From assembly GCF_016735595.1 (NCBI RefSeq), contig NZ_JAERRB010000009.1:186001-250000 (forward strand): 64,000 nt of DNA. Reading direction: 5' to 3'. Positions within the stretch are counted from its first letter, which is position 1, and the number at the start of each line of letters is the position of its first letter. Positions 8,330 through 16,222 of this stretch are shown here, one piece after another. The stretch is from Chryseolinea lacunae. GTDB lineage: Bacteria > Bacteroidota > Bacteroidia > Cytophagales > Cyclobacteriaceae. Position numbers and translations under genes: made by a program. Below the pieces are notes generated by a model. That model was not told the origin of the DNA and ran no database searches. It saw only the letters and a program-made list of their open reading frames with translations.

Positions 8330-8370
8330 TAGTTTATAATATAAACTAGTTTATAATATTCATACATTTG
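8330..8370. promoter_or_regulatory. Repeat operator overlapping an exact -7 element
   Basis: The 13-base sequence TAGTTTATAATAT occurs at 8330-8342 and again at 8347-8359, a 17-base step. The repeats also form inverted repeats: AGTTTAT/ATAAACT around 8331-8347 and the palindrome AAACTAGTTT at 8343-8352. Just downstream, TACATTTG (8363-8370) matches the Bacteroidota -7 consensus TAnnTTTG and points towards the gene at 8489. I infer an operator, possibly for the HTH protein encoded at 9068. Confidence 0.5.
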
Positions 8371-8488
8371 ACCTGGCACAATCGCCTGCTGCGTTTCCGG
8401 CAAACTACCATCGTTTGCAATTTTCCGGAATGACTTCACGTCGCCGGGGCAGGTTGTGCTCTGTGGATTGCTTAAAAAATTACAGGAT

Positions 8489-9064
8489 ATGAAACACGAA
8501 GAAGAAACCCTCACCACCCAGCAAAGCCTGGCCATCATCACCGAAATGATCTTGAACACAAAGGGCAATTTGAAGAGCAACAGCATCTACTTTCTGCTCT
8601 GGGGGGTTGTGATTGCGCTGGCGAACCTGGGTATGTTTGCCCTGATCATGGTCGACTATCCTTATCCGTACATTGCGTGGACGGCTGCGTTTCCGGCGTG
8701 GTTGGCAAGTTTCTATATCGGCTACCGGCAAAGCAAACGGGAGCGCGTCATGACGCACCTCGACCGCGTCAGCATCTGGATGTGGGTCACGTTTGGGGTC
8801 ATCACCTTCACCCTGATGGCGTTTGGCAAACTGATCAACTATCAGCTTAACCCGGTCATCCTGCTCGTCAGCGCCATCCCAACCCTGCTCTCGGGCATCA
8901 TCATCCGATTCAGACCCCTGATTGTCGGGGGCATTTTGTTTTGGGTTGCCGGAATTGCTTGCTTTGCCGTGGGCGGCCCGTGGCAATTCCTCATCGGCGC
9001 CGCTGCTGTGACCGCGGGCTTCATTGTGCCGGGCGTTTTGTTGAGGAGTAAAAAAGAAGACTAA
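8489..9064 (+). CDS. Integral membrane protein paired with an HTH regulator
   Basis: A 191-residue protein; the start at 8489 (MKHEEETLTTQQSLAII) is preferred over an ATG 33 bases earlier whose extra residues are not protein-like. A polar 35-residue N-terminus is followed by about six transmembrane helices arranged in pairs. A basic cytoplasmic loop (YRQSKRERVMTHLD) lies between helices 2 and 3. The C-terminus is LLRSKKED. No catalytic motif is visible and I do not assign a function. The HTH gene starts three bases after the stop codon. This membrane-protein plus small HTH_34-type regulator pair recurs in Bacteroidota, which suggests that the regulator controls the pair. Confidence 0.75.
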   Translation: MKHEEETLTTQQSLAIITEMILNTKGNLKSNSIYFLLWGVVIALANLGMFALIMVDYPYPYIAWTAAFPAWLASFYIGYRQSKRERVMTHLDRVSIWMWVTFGVITFTLMAFGKLINYQLNPVILLVSAIPTLLSGIIIRFRPLIVGGILFWVAGIACFAVGGPWQFLIGAAAVTAGFIVPGVLLRSKKED

Positions 9065-9067
9065 ACA

Positions 9068-9352
9068 ATGTTCAAAGATCTGGATCCCCTGTTGCACGCG
9101 CAGCTCCGGCTGGCGGTGATGTCGCTGCTCCTCAGTGTGGAGTCGGCCGATTTCACCTTCATCCGCGAAAAAACGAACAGCACCGCGGGAAATCTGAGCG
9201 TGCAACTCGACAAACTTTCGGAGGCCGGTTATATTTCTGTTGAGAAAACTTTCAAAGGAAAAAAGCCCCTCACCACCTGCAAGGTCACCAAAAAAGGAAT
9301 CAAAGCTTTTGAAGAATATGTGACCGCCCTGAAACAGTATATTCAGAAATAA
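9068..9352 (+). CDS. Small winged-helix transcriptional regulator (HTH_34 type)
   Basis: A 94-residue single-domain winged helix: LDPLLHAQLRLAVMSLLL, recognition region FIREKTNSTAGNLSVQLDKLSEAGYISVEK, wing KTFKGKKPLTTCKVTKKG, then a C-terminal dimerisation helix EEYVTALKQYIQK. This layout is that of the MarR/ArsR-like HTH_34 regulators. There is no ligand domain and no metal-binding cysteine pair. It lies three bases behind the membrane-protein gene and is presumably translated from the same message. The repeat block at 8330-8359 ahead of that gene is a plausible binding site, giving autoregulation, although binding is inferred. Confidence 0.85.
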   Translation: MFKDLDPLLHAQLRLAVMSLLLSVESADFTFIREKTNSTAGNLSVQLDKLSEAGYISVEKTFKGKKPLTTCKVTKKGIKAFEEYVTALKQYIQK

Positions 9353-9631
9353 GCAAAATAGCATAACGCGTCTCATATGCGTCGGACTATCGGTATGGCT
9401 ACAGGCATGGCTATGCCGGAACGATTTGACATTGACGAGCACTGTTTTTCATAAGGTGGTCATCCCTATCCATGTGGATGATGGCCTCACGAAAACTATA
9501 CGGCAATCTGAATATCTGCCAGCCCGCCGACAAACCCCACGGAATACGTCATTATTTTTTCCTGAAAAACGGTTACGCTTTTCGGCTGATTTGATCGTCT
9601 ACGTTTGCCAGGTTTCGTATCTTTATTCCCT

Positions 9632-10666
9632 ATGGAATTTGGAAAAGTAGAGAACAACGACATCGGCCAGGTTGACTTCACGCTTCCGCCCGACGCCCCG
9701 GGCACACAAGCCATCCTGACAAAAAACAAAGCGCTGGGCCACACGCCGCAAATCTTTGTGGGGTGCGCCAAATGGGGTCGCAAAGATTGGGTGGGCAAAA
9801 TCTATCCGAAGAAAACAAAGGAAGCCGACTTCCTCAATCACTATTCCAAACACTTCAACTGCATCGAGCTGAACGCCACATTCTATCGCATGCCCACGCA
9901 GGCGCAAACCAGCGGGTGGGCCGCAAAGGTGGGCGACGATTTCAAATTCTGCCCCAAGTTCACCGACCAGATCACGCACATCAAACGCCTGAAAGACGTG
10001 CGCGAAAAAACCGACCAGTTTCTTGAAGGCATCAGCGGTTTCAAAAACAAGCTTGGCCCCATCTTCCTCATGCCCCACCCCGGCATGGGTCCCAAAACAC
10101 TAGAGACCATGGAGGCGTTCATCCAAGGCCTGCCCAAAGACGTCGACCTGTTTCTGGAATTGCGCCACCCCGAATGGTTTAGCAACGCCGAAGCCAACAA
10201 GAACGTGTTCGACATGATGGAACGCACCAAGGCCGGCGCCATCATTACCGACGCCTCGGGCCGCCGCGACTGTGTGCACATGCACCTCACCACACCCGAA
10301 GCCTTCATCCGCTTTGTGGGCAACGGCCTCCACCCTACCGACTACACCCGTATCGACGCCTGGGTGCAACGCATGAAAGTGTGGATGGAAACGGGCATCG
10401 ACAAAATCTATTTCTTTATGCACCAGCACGAAGAAATTCACTCACCCGAACTAAGCAAGTATCTCATTCAGCAGCTCAACAAACACTGTGGTACGCACAT
10501 CCCCGAGCCCGTGTTTGTCCCCGCCGAAGAACAGGAAGAAGGATTGTTCGGCGCCCTGCCCGTGAAAAAGAAAGCCGCACCGGCTAAAAAAACAACGGCC
10601 GCAAAAGCCGCGGCCCCGAAAAAAACACCAACAAAAAAATCACCTCCGAAAAAAGCTTCGGAATGA
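9632..10666 (+). CDS. DUF72 protein with a histone-H1-like basic tail
   Basis: A 344-residue protein. The start at 9632 (MEFGKVENND) follows TATCTTTA by about seven bases, so the message may be nearly leaderless. Residues 40-300 form the DUF72 TIM-barrel-like domain (YecE family): FVGCAKWGRKDWVGKIYP, YSKHFNCIELNATFYRMP, FKFCPKFTDQITH and FLELRHPEWF. DUF72 proteins have no settled biochemical function; an iron-sulfur or nuclease role has been suggested for some. The last 30 or so residues are almost only Lys, Ala, Pro, Thr and Ser (repeated KKxxAK/PKK), like histone H1 or AlgP tails, which would bind DNA, RNA or polyphosphate. A strong bidirectional terminator follows. Confidence 0.85.
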   Translation: MEFGKVENNDIGQVDFTLPPDAPGTQAILTKNKALGHTPQIFVGCAKWGRKDWVGKIYPKKTKEADFLNHYSKHFNCIELNATFYRMPTQAQTSGWAAKVGDDFKFCPKFTDQITHIKRLKDVREKTDQFLEGISGFKNKLGPIFLMPHPGMGPKTLETMEAFIQGLPKDVDLFLELRHPEWFSNAEANKNVFDMMERTKAGAIITDASGRRDCVHMHLTTPEAFIRFVGNGLHPTDYTRIDAWVQRMKVWMETGIDKIYFFMHQHEEIHSPELSKYLIQQLNKHCGTHIPEPVFVPAEEQEEGLFGALPVKKKAAPAKKTTAAKAAAPKKTPTKKSPPKKASE

Positions 10667-10680
10667 TAACTATCCCCCCT

Positions 10681-10722
10681 AAAACAAAAGCCATTCACCG
10701 AACGATGAATGGCTTTTGTTTT
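10681..10722. terminator. Bidirectional intrinsic terminator
   Basis: A perfect 17-bp stem, AAAACAAAAGCCATTCA (10681-10697) paired with its complement at 10706-10722, around an eight-base loop. A-runs on the left and T-runs on the right let it work in both directions between the convergent DUF72 and FG-GAP genes. Confidence 0.85.
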
Positions 10723-10749
10723 TCAGCGTGCGCTTCGCACACACATAGA

Positions 10750-13700
10750 CTAAACTCCTTTCACAGAAACCTTTCTTGATTTGCCGGCGCGATCGTAGAC
10801 CACTACCTCTTTCACATCGGCCGGCACCACCAACCGCCGCGACGACTGCGACAGATAGCCCACACCAAAATAAAATTCCACGCGTTGTTTCCTGCCGTCA
10901 GCATAGACCAGCTCTGCCCAGCTATCATTGACCGCGGGAGCAAACACCTGGATTGGCTTGGACGACACGGGGCTGAACACGGCAAGGCTATCGCGGTTCT
11001 GCGACGCCATGAAAATCGGTTCGTTTTTGGCACCATACAGTTTCACCAACGCCTTGGCATCGCCCGGGGTGTAGAATCCGCTTTGCGCGGATGCCACATA
11101 GCGGAAGGCTCCCTTGCCATCGCCCACCAGGATGGCGCCGGTAAACGCGTCGTAGCGGCCAATAAACACTTCGTTGCCATAGTCGTTGCCCACCATGAGC
11201 ACATCCAGGTTGCCGTCGCCATTCACATCGTCGGTCACCATACCCAGCACAGGGGCCACCTGCGCGGGTGTGGCCAATGCATGAAGCGCAAACGTGCCGT
11301 TGCCCTTGTTTTCCACATAGGCCGACTGCAGGTAGTTTGCTTCCAGCACCATGGCGTCTTTCAGATCTTCGGGTGAGAGCACCTGGTCGATGGTGGCTTT
11401 GCTGTATTGTTTGTAGCGCGAATATTTGTTTCTGAATTTCGGGCTCTGCGAGTTCAACTCATCCCAGAAATGCACGGGATACAATTTCTTGGTGTCGGCC
11501 GTCATGGACTCGCGCATGTAGCAGGCCATCACGGGGTCAGTGCTTCCGTTGCCGTCGAAATCCTTGGCATAGAGTTTCAACGGAGTTTCTTTCGTCACCT
11601 GGAAGGCGTTGTTCAGGCCGAGGTTGCCCACCACATAGTCGGTGTCGCCATCTTTGTCGAAGTCGCCTGCGGTGATGCTGTTCCACCAGCCACTAAATTG
11701 TTGCACGCCTGTGTTGTCTACTTTCGTCAGCGTCTTGCCATCGCCTTTGTAGAACGTCAGGGGCATAAACTCTCCCACCACCATCAGGTCGGGGTTGCCG
11801 TCGTTGTTGAAGTCCGTCCACAGCGCGTCGGTGATCATGCCTGCGGCTGATAATGTATCGCAAATTGTTTTTGTGGCATCGGTAAATTTGCCGCCTTCGT
11901 TTAGCAACACATAGCTCTGCGCAGGTTTGGGATATTGACTTGGCACAATTCGTCCGCCCACAAAAAGATCGAGGTCGCCATCGTTGTCAAAATCGGTTGC
12001 CCGCACGCACGAACCGCTCGCGTTTGTTTCGGGAAGCGCCACCGTGTTTAGCGCAAAACTTCCTTTGCCGTTGTTGGTGTAAAGTCTGTCCTGATAGGGA
12101 TTTTCGTCGGGCTGCCCTTCCAGGCTTCCGCTCACGATATACAAATCCAGATCACCATCACCGTCCGCATCGAAGAGCAAGAGGCCTTCGTCTTCTTCGA
12201 GCTTGAATTGATTCTTCTCCGGTTTTCCAGACAAGGCAAACGTGCCGTTGGTTTTTTGCAGGTAGACGCTCACGCCGTTGTGAGTGGATCCGCCCACAAC
12301 AAAGTCTTCGAGGCCATCACCATTAACATCGCCCACACTCAGCCCCGGACCGGCTTGAGAAAATTTATGCGGCAGCGTGCGCTGTAAATTAAAATCAATA
12401 AAGTCTTCCTCTTCATGACGGAAGGTTATGCCCAATCGTTTTGCGCTATTGTGCACCAGTGCGCCCGTGACACGAACGGGTTGCGTTGGCGCAGGCACGG
12501 GTTGTCCTTTAACGTACTCAACTGTCAACACCTGATTGGCCTTCACATCCTTGAGCCATTGTGTCGAGCCATCGGGCCAATTTACCTCAACCGAATCCAC
12601 CACGGCAACAGAGTCTAAACCAAAGTGCGAAGTCTCTTCTACCGACGACAAAAAACCGCGGTATACCGATTGTTCACCGTATTGAATTTTTCCGCCGCCA
12701 TAGTGCAACGTGATTTTTGTGCCGATGCCGTGAATGTTTTTCTCCGGTCCTTTCAATTTGAAGCGCAGGTAATTTGTCTTTGCTTTTCCTTCCTTCGGTT
12801 TGTCGGGGTTCAGTGAATTTTCATACACCAGGGCTTTACCGTTGATGCTGTTCACGATGTAGTCAAGGTCGCCGTCGTTGTCGAAGTCGGCAAAGGCGGC
12901 GCCGTTAGAGAACGACGGTTGGTCAAGTCCCCACGTCTTGGTCACGTCGGTGAACGTGAGGTCGCCGTTGTTCCGGAAGCCGTAGTTGGGAATTCTGACA
13001 ATCGGAATGGAATCGATCAATTGGCGGTGGCTCGCCACGTTGCCTACATCGGCGCGGTAGTTTGCAAAATCTTTGTCGGTGATGTCTTTGGGAAAACCAT
13101 TGGTGATGATGAGGTCTTTGTTGCCATCGTTATCGAAGTCGGCAAACAACGGCGACCAGCTCCACTCCGTCTGGTGAATGCCCGACAGTTGACCCACTTC
13201 ACTGAACTTGATATTTTTATCCGCGCCGTTATTTATCTGCAGCATGTTTCGCACATACTGGTATTCATATTTGAAATGTTCGTTGTTGATATAATTCTGG
13301 TAGCTTTTATTTCCGATGGTGGTTTTCTTCCGGTCGTTGGTTTCGGGAAGCATGTCCACGGTGATGATGTCGGGCAGACCGTCGTTGTTCACATCGGCCG
13401 CGTCGTTGCCCATGGAGAACTGACTGCTGTGGCCAATGAGTGCCGTCGTTTCATTGACAAATTTTCCGTTGCCCTGATTGATGTACAGAATGTCGTTCGA
13501 CAAATAGTCGTTCGACACATAGATGTCGGGCCAGCCGTCTTTGTTCACATCGGCAATGGCCAGGCCCAGGCCAAAGCCTTCATAGGTAATGCCCGATTCC
13601 AGCGTCACATCACTAAACGTGCCGTTGCCTTCGTTGCGGAAGAGGCGGTCATTGTTGGGTGATGAGCCGTCGGTAATTTTGAAGCGATAGTTGGTGGGCA

Positions 13701-14313
13701 TGTTGTTGATCTTCTCGTTCACCAGCACATACAGGTCGAGGTCACCATCGCGATCGTAGTCGAAGAAGGCGGCCATCACGCTGTGACCGTTGTAGTCAAT
13801 TTTATAGTCGGCCGCCATGTCTTTAAATGTGGGCACGCCCTCCGCATTCAGACCCTGGTTAACAAACAACATGTTCGTGCGCATTTCGGGAATGGGATTG
13901 GTAGTGGCGCAAACATACATATCCATCCAGCCATCGTTGTTGATGTCGACCACGGCCACGCCTTCGTTCCACTTGCCCTTCACGTTCACGTTGGCCTGTT
14001 CGGTAATGTCTTTGAATTTGAAATCGCCCTGGTTCAGGTAGAGGCGATTGGGCACTTGGTTGCCCGTGAAGAACACATCCTGCAGGCCGTCGTTGTTGAA
14101 GTCGGCCACGCCCACACCGCCGCCGTTGTAGATGTATTCATAGGTAAACATGTTAAAACTGTCCGACTCCTCCACCGTGTTCTCGAACGCAATGCCGGTG
14201 TCGTCGGCAGATTTCAGTTGAAAAAGGGTGTCCGTTTTCTTTGCACAGCCCAGCATCATGAGCAAGCCGGCGAACACAAAGAGAGTCGTACCTCGTAAAG
14301 ATCTGTTTGTCAT
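10750..14313 (-). CDS. FG-GAP/VCBS-repeat lipoprotein with ASPIC/UnbV domain
   Basis: A 1187-residue exported lipoprotein. The start at 14313 (MTNRSLRGTTLFVF) gives a signal peptide ending LLMMLGC, a lipobox. The chain is filled with calcium-binding FG-GAP/VCBS repeats of the form DFNNDGLQDVFFTGN, DINNDGWMDMYV and DFDNDGDLDYIV, at least twelve copies, predicting two beta-propellers. Between them, at about 540-610, lies an ASPIC/UnbV module (GTKITLHYGGGKIQYGEQ, then VEVNWPDGSTQWLKDV). These proteins are regularly encoded next to SusC/SusD in Bacteroidota and are thought to bind a ligand at the cell surface; no enzymatic role is established. It is the last gene of the minus-strand unit, 67 bases after the SusD gene. 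Confidence 0.9.
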   Translation of the reverse strand: MTNRSLRGTTLFVFAGLLMMLGCAKKTDTLFQLKSADDTGIAFENTVEESDSFNMFTYEYIYNGGGVGVADFNNDGLQDVFFTGNQVPNRLYLNQGDFKFKDITEQANVNVKGKWNEGVAVVDINNDGWMDMYVCATTNPIPEMRTNMLFVNQGLNAEGVPTFKDMAADYKIDYNGHSVMAAFFDYDRDGDLDLYVLVNEKINNMPTNYRFKITDGSSPNNDRLFRNEGNGTFSDVTLESGITYEGFGLGLAIADVNKDGWPDIYVSNDYLSNDILYINQGNGKFVNETTALIGHSSQFSMGNDAADVNNDGLPDIITVDMLPETNDRKKTTIGNKSYQNYINNEHFKYEYQYVRNMLQINNGADKNIKFSEVGQLSGIHQTEWSWSPLFADFDNDGNKDLIITNGFPKDITDKDFANYRADVGNVASHRQLIDSIPIVRIPNYGFRNNGDLTFTDVTKTWGLDQPSFSNGAAFADFDNDGDLDYIVNSINGKALVYENSLNPDKPKEGKAKTNYLRFKLKGPEKNIHGIGTKITLHYGGGKIQYGEQSVYRGFLSSVEETSHFGLDSVAVVDSVEVNWPDGSTQWLKDVKANQVLTVEYVKGQPVPAPTQPVRVTGALVHNSAKRLGITFRHEEEDFIDFNLQRTLPHKFSQAGPGLSVGDVNGDGLEDFVVGGSTHNGVSVYLQKTNGTFALSGKPEKNQFKLEEDEGLLLFDADGDGDLDLYIVSGSLEGQPDENPYQDRLYTNNGKGSFALNTVALPETNASGSCVRATDFDNDGDLDLFVGGRIVPSQYPKPAQSYVLLNEGGKFTDATKTICDTLSAAGMITDALWTDFNNDGNPDLMVVGEFMPLTFYKGDGKTLTKVDNTGVQQFSGWWNSITAGDFDKDGDTDYVVGNLGLNNAFQVTKETPLKLYAKDFDGNGSTDPVMACYMRESMTADTKKLYPVHFWDELNSQSPKFRNKYSRYKQYSKATIDQVLSPEDLKDAMVLEANYLQSAYVENKGNGTFALHALATPAQVAPVLGMVTDDVNGDGNLDVLMVGNDYGNEVFIGRYDAFTGAILVGDGKGAFRYVASAQSGFYTPGDAKALVKLYGAKNEPIFMASQNRDSLAVFSPVSSKPIQVFAPAVNDSWAELVYADGRKQRVEFYFGVGYLSQSSRRLVVPADVKEVVVYDRAGKSRKVSVKGV

Positions 14314-14380
14314 AAAAGCACAATAAAAAAGTAAGGCCAATTTACATTGGCCTTACTTAAAATCTGATGTTTAGTATGGA

Positions 14381-16204
14381 TTAAAATCCAGGGTTTTGCT
14401 TCAGGATCGAAGGGGTTGCAATATCGATCTGCGCCTGGGGAATAGGCAGCAATTCGTCTTTGCCCTTATCGAACTTCGCTCCCGTGAACGCTCCCGAAGG
14501 AAGTTTAGGGGCTTCGTAGGTAAGGTACGCCGTGATCACCTGGTTCACATAATCCGGGGTGTCGCCGGTTGTCCAGCGCACCAGATCATAGAAGCGGTGG
14601 CCTTCGCCCGACAATTCAAGCTTGCGCTCGAAACGAACGGCTTCACGCGCTTCTGCTTTGTCGGCAAAGTCATCGTAAAGTTCGATCTCATACAAGGTTG
14701 CATCTTGTGTGTAGTCCATGATAGGCTTCTCGTAGTCGTCGGTGTTGTCTTTGGTTTTCTGGAAACCAGTCACCACACCCTTCACGAAATCGTCGGGGTT
14801 TGCAGCACGTGCGCGCACCTGGTTGATGTAGTCTTTTGCTTTGGTAAGCGAACCTACTTCAATTTCGGCTTCAGCGGCCATGAGCAACACGTCGGCGAAA
14901 CGGATCACGGTGAAGTTGATCGCGGTGTAGCCGGGTGTCCATGAGCTGTTGTCCTGCAAGCTTCCTTTGTCGGCCTTGTAGTAGATATACTTCTTGGGCG
15001 AGTAAGGGCCAGCGTTGGGTTGGTTACGAATCCAGGCTTTACCGGGGAACGGTTTCCAATCCAGGTATTGAACATAGCGACGGCCGATAGAGTGGTCGAG
15101 GCGTGGATCAACAGGACCAGGATCGGTGGTGAAGGCTGCTTTCGAGTCAACGTTCATGTCGGTCTTCAGCTCGTTTGCAGGCAGGTTGTATTCTCCGTTT
15201 TTCAACGGCAAGCCATCTTTCGTACGGAAGGAGTTACCCATTTCGAACGTAGGCTGGAAGAAGCTACAGCAGTTACCAGGACCGTCAGCACCGGTGTTGT
15301 ATGGCCAGTTAAGGTCAAACTCAGGGTTGGCGTTGTTCACGCTGCCGGTGTTGGCAGCGGCCTGATAGGCCCAGATTGACTCCGAGTTGTTGTCGTTCGA
15401 GGCGCGGTATACGTCGCTGAACTTGGCTTGCAGAGCAAACGCTTTTCCGTTGGATGTTTTTCCATTGGGAATAAGATCGTCATACAATGCTTTTGCTTCG
15501 GCGTATTTGTGCTGATACATGTAGATCTTGGCCAGGTATGCGGCGGCGGCCCATTTGTTTACACGACCCACTTCCGACTGTGTTTCGGGGAGGTTGGTGT
15601 ATGCAAATTGCATGTCGGCTTCAATCTTGGGCCAGAGGTCAACATCGTTCTTCACCTTGTCGATACCCTTTTGATAGTCGAATGTTTCGTCTACATAAGG
15701 TGTGTTGTTGAAGGTTCTCTTCAATTCGAAATAGAAGTGCGCTCTCAGGAATTTAGTTTGCGCTTCGATGGCCAGCTTACGTTTTTTGATGTCGTCTGTT
15801 GGTTCATCTACCGTGGGCAATACTCTCAACACGTTGTTTGCGCGGGCAACGCCTTCATACAAACCGTTGTATTTGTCGGAGATCACGCCTTGTGTTGCCT
15901 GGTATTCAAAACGCTGAATCGGGTTGATGTCGCTGAAGTCGCCAGGGTCGGTGCCTTTGTTGTGCTCACCACCGCGAATACTTCCCCACACCCAGTTTGA
16001 TGGGCTGGCCATGCGATTGGCGCGGCCGTTCACCTGGCTATAGACTGCTATCAATGAAGCTTCTGCTCCCTGAATGTTTGCCAGCTGTGTCTGGTTGGCG
16101 GCACCTTTCGGCGTCACGTCCAGGAAGCTGTCCTTACACGCGTAGAGCAGGAGGAACATCAATAGTATCGTTCCTGTTGCTTTTAGTCTAGATATATTTT
16201 TCAT
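14381..16204 (-). CDS. SusD/RagB family surface nutrient-binding lipoprotein
   Basis: A 607-residue lipoprotein from the Met at 16204 (an alternative Met lies nine bases upstream). The signal peptide ends LLLYACKDSFLDVTPKG, with the lipid-anchored cysteine followed by the DxxP-type start typical of SusD. The helical TPR-like scaffold region (AKFLRAHFYFELKRTFNNTPYVDE) and the C-terminal block YDLVRWTTG...LLPIPQAQIDI...LKQNPGF are diagnostic of RagB/SusD proteins. These cap the SusC transporter and capture oligosaccharides or other polymers at the cell surface. It is 18 bases from the end of the SusC gene and belongs to the same operon. The ligand is unknown; no glycosidase accompanies the pair. 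Confidence 0.95.
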   Translation of the reverse strand: MKNISRLKATGTILLMFLLLYACKDSFLDVTPKGAANQTQLANIQGAEASLIAVYSQVNGRANRMASPSNWVWGSIRGGEHNKGTDPGDFSDINPIQRFEYQATQGVISDKYNGLYEGVARANNVLRVLPTVDEPTDDIKKRKLAIEAQTKFLRAHFYFELKRTFNNTPYVDETFDYQKGIDKVKNDVDLWPKIEADMQFAYTNLPETQSEVGRVNKWAAAAYLAKIYMYQHKYAEAKALYDDLIPNGKTSNGKAFALQAKFSDVYRASNDNNSESIWAYQAAANTGSVNNANPEFDLNWPYNTGADGPGNCCSFFQPTFEMGNSFRTKDGLPLKNGEYNLPANELKTDMNVDSKAAFTTDPGPVDPRLDHSIGRRYVQYLDWKPFPGKAWIRNQPNAGPYSPKKYIYYKADKGSLQDNSSWTPGYTAINFTVIRFADVLLMAAEAEIEVGSLTKAKDYINQVRARAANPDDFVKGVVTGFQKTKDNTDDYEKPIMDYTQDATLYEIELYDDFADKAEAREAVRFERKLELSGEGHRFYDLVRWTTGDTPDYVNQVITAYLTYEAPKLPSGAFTGAKFDKGKDELLPIPQAQIDIATPSILKQNPGF

Positions 16205-16222
16205 AGTTCTCATGTCTTATCA

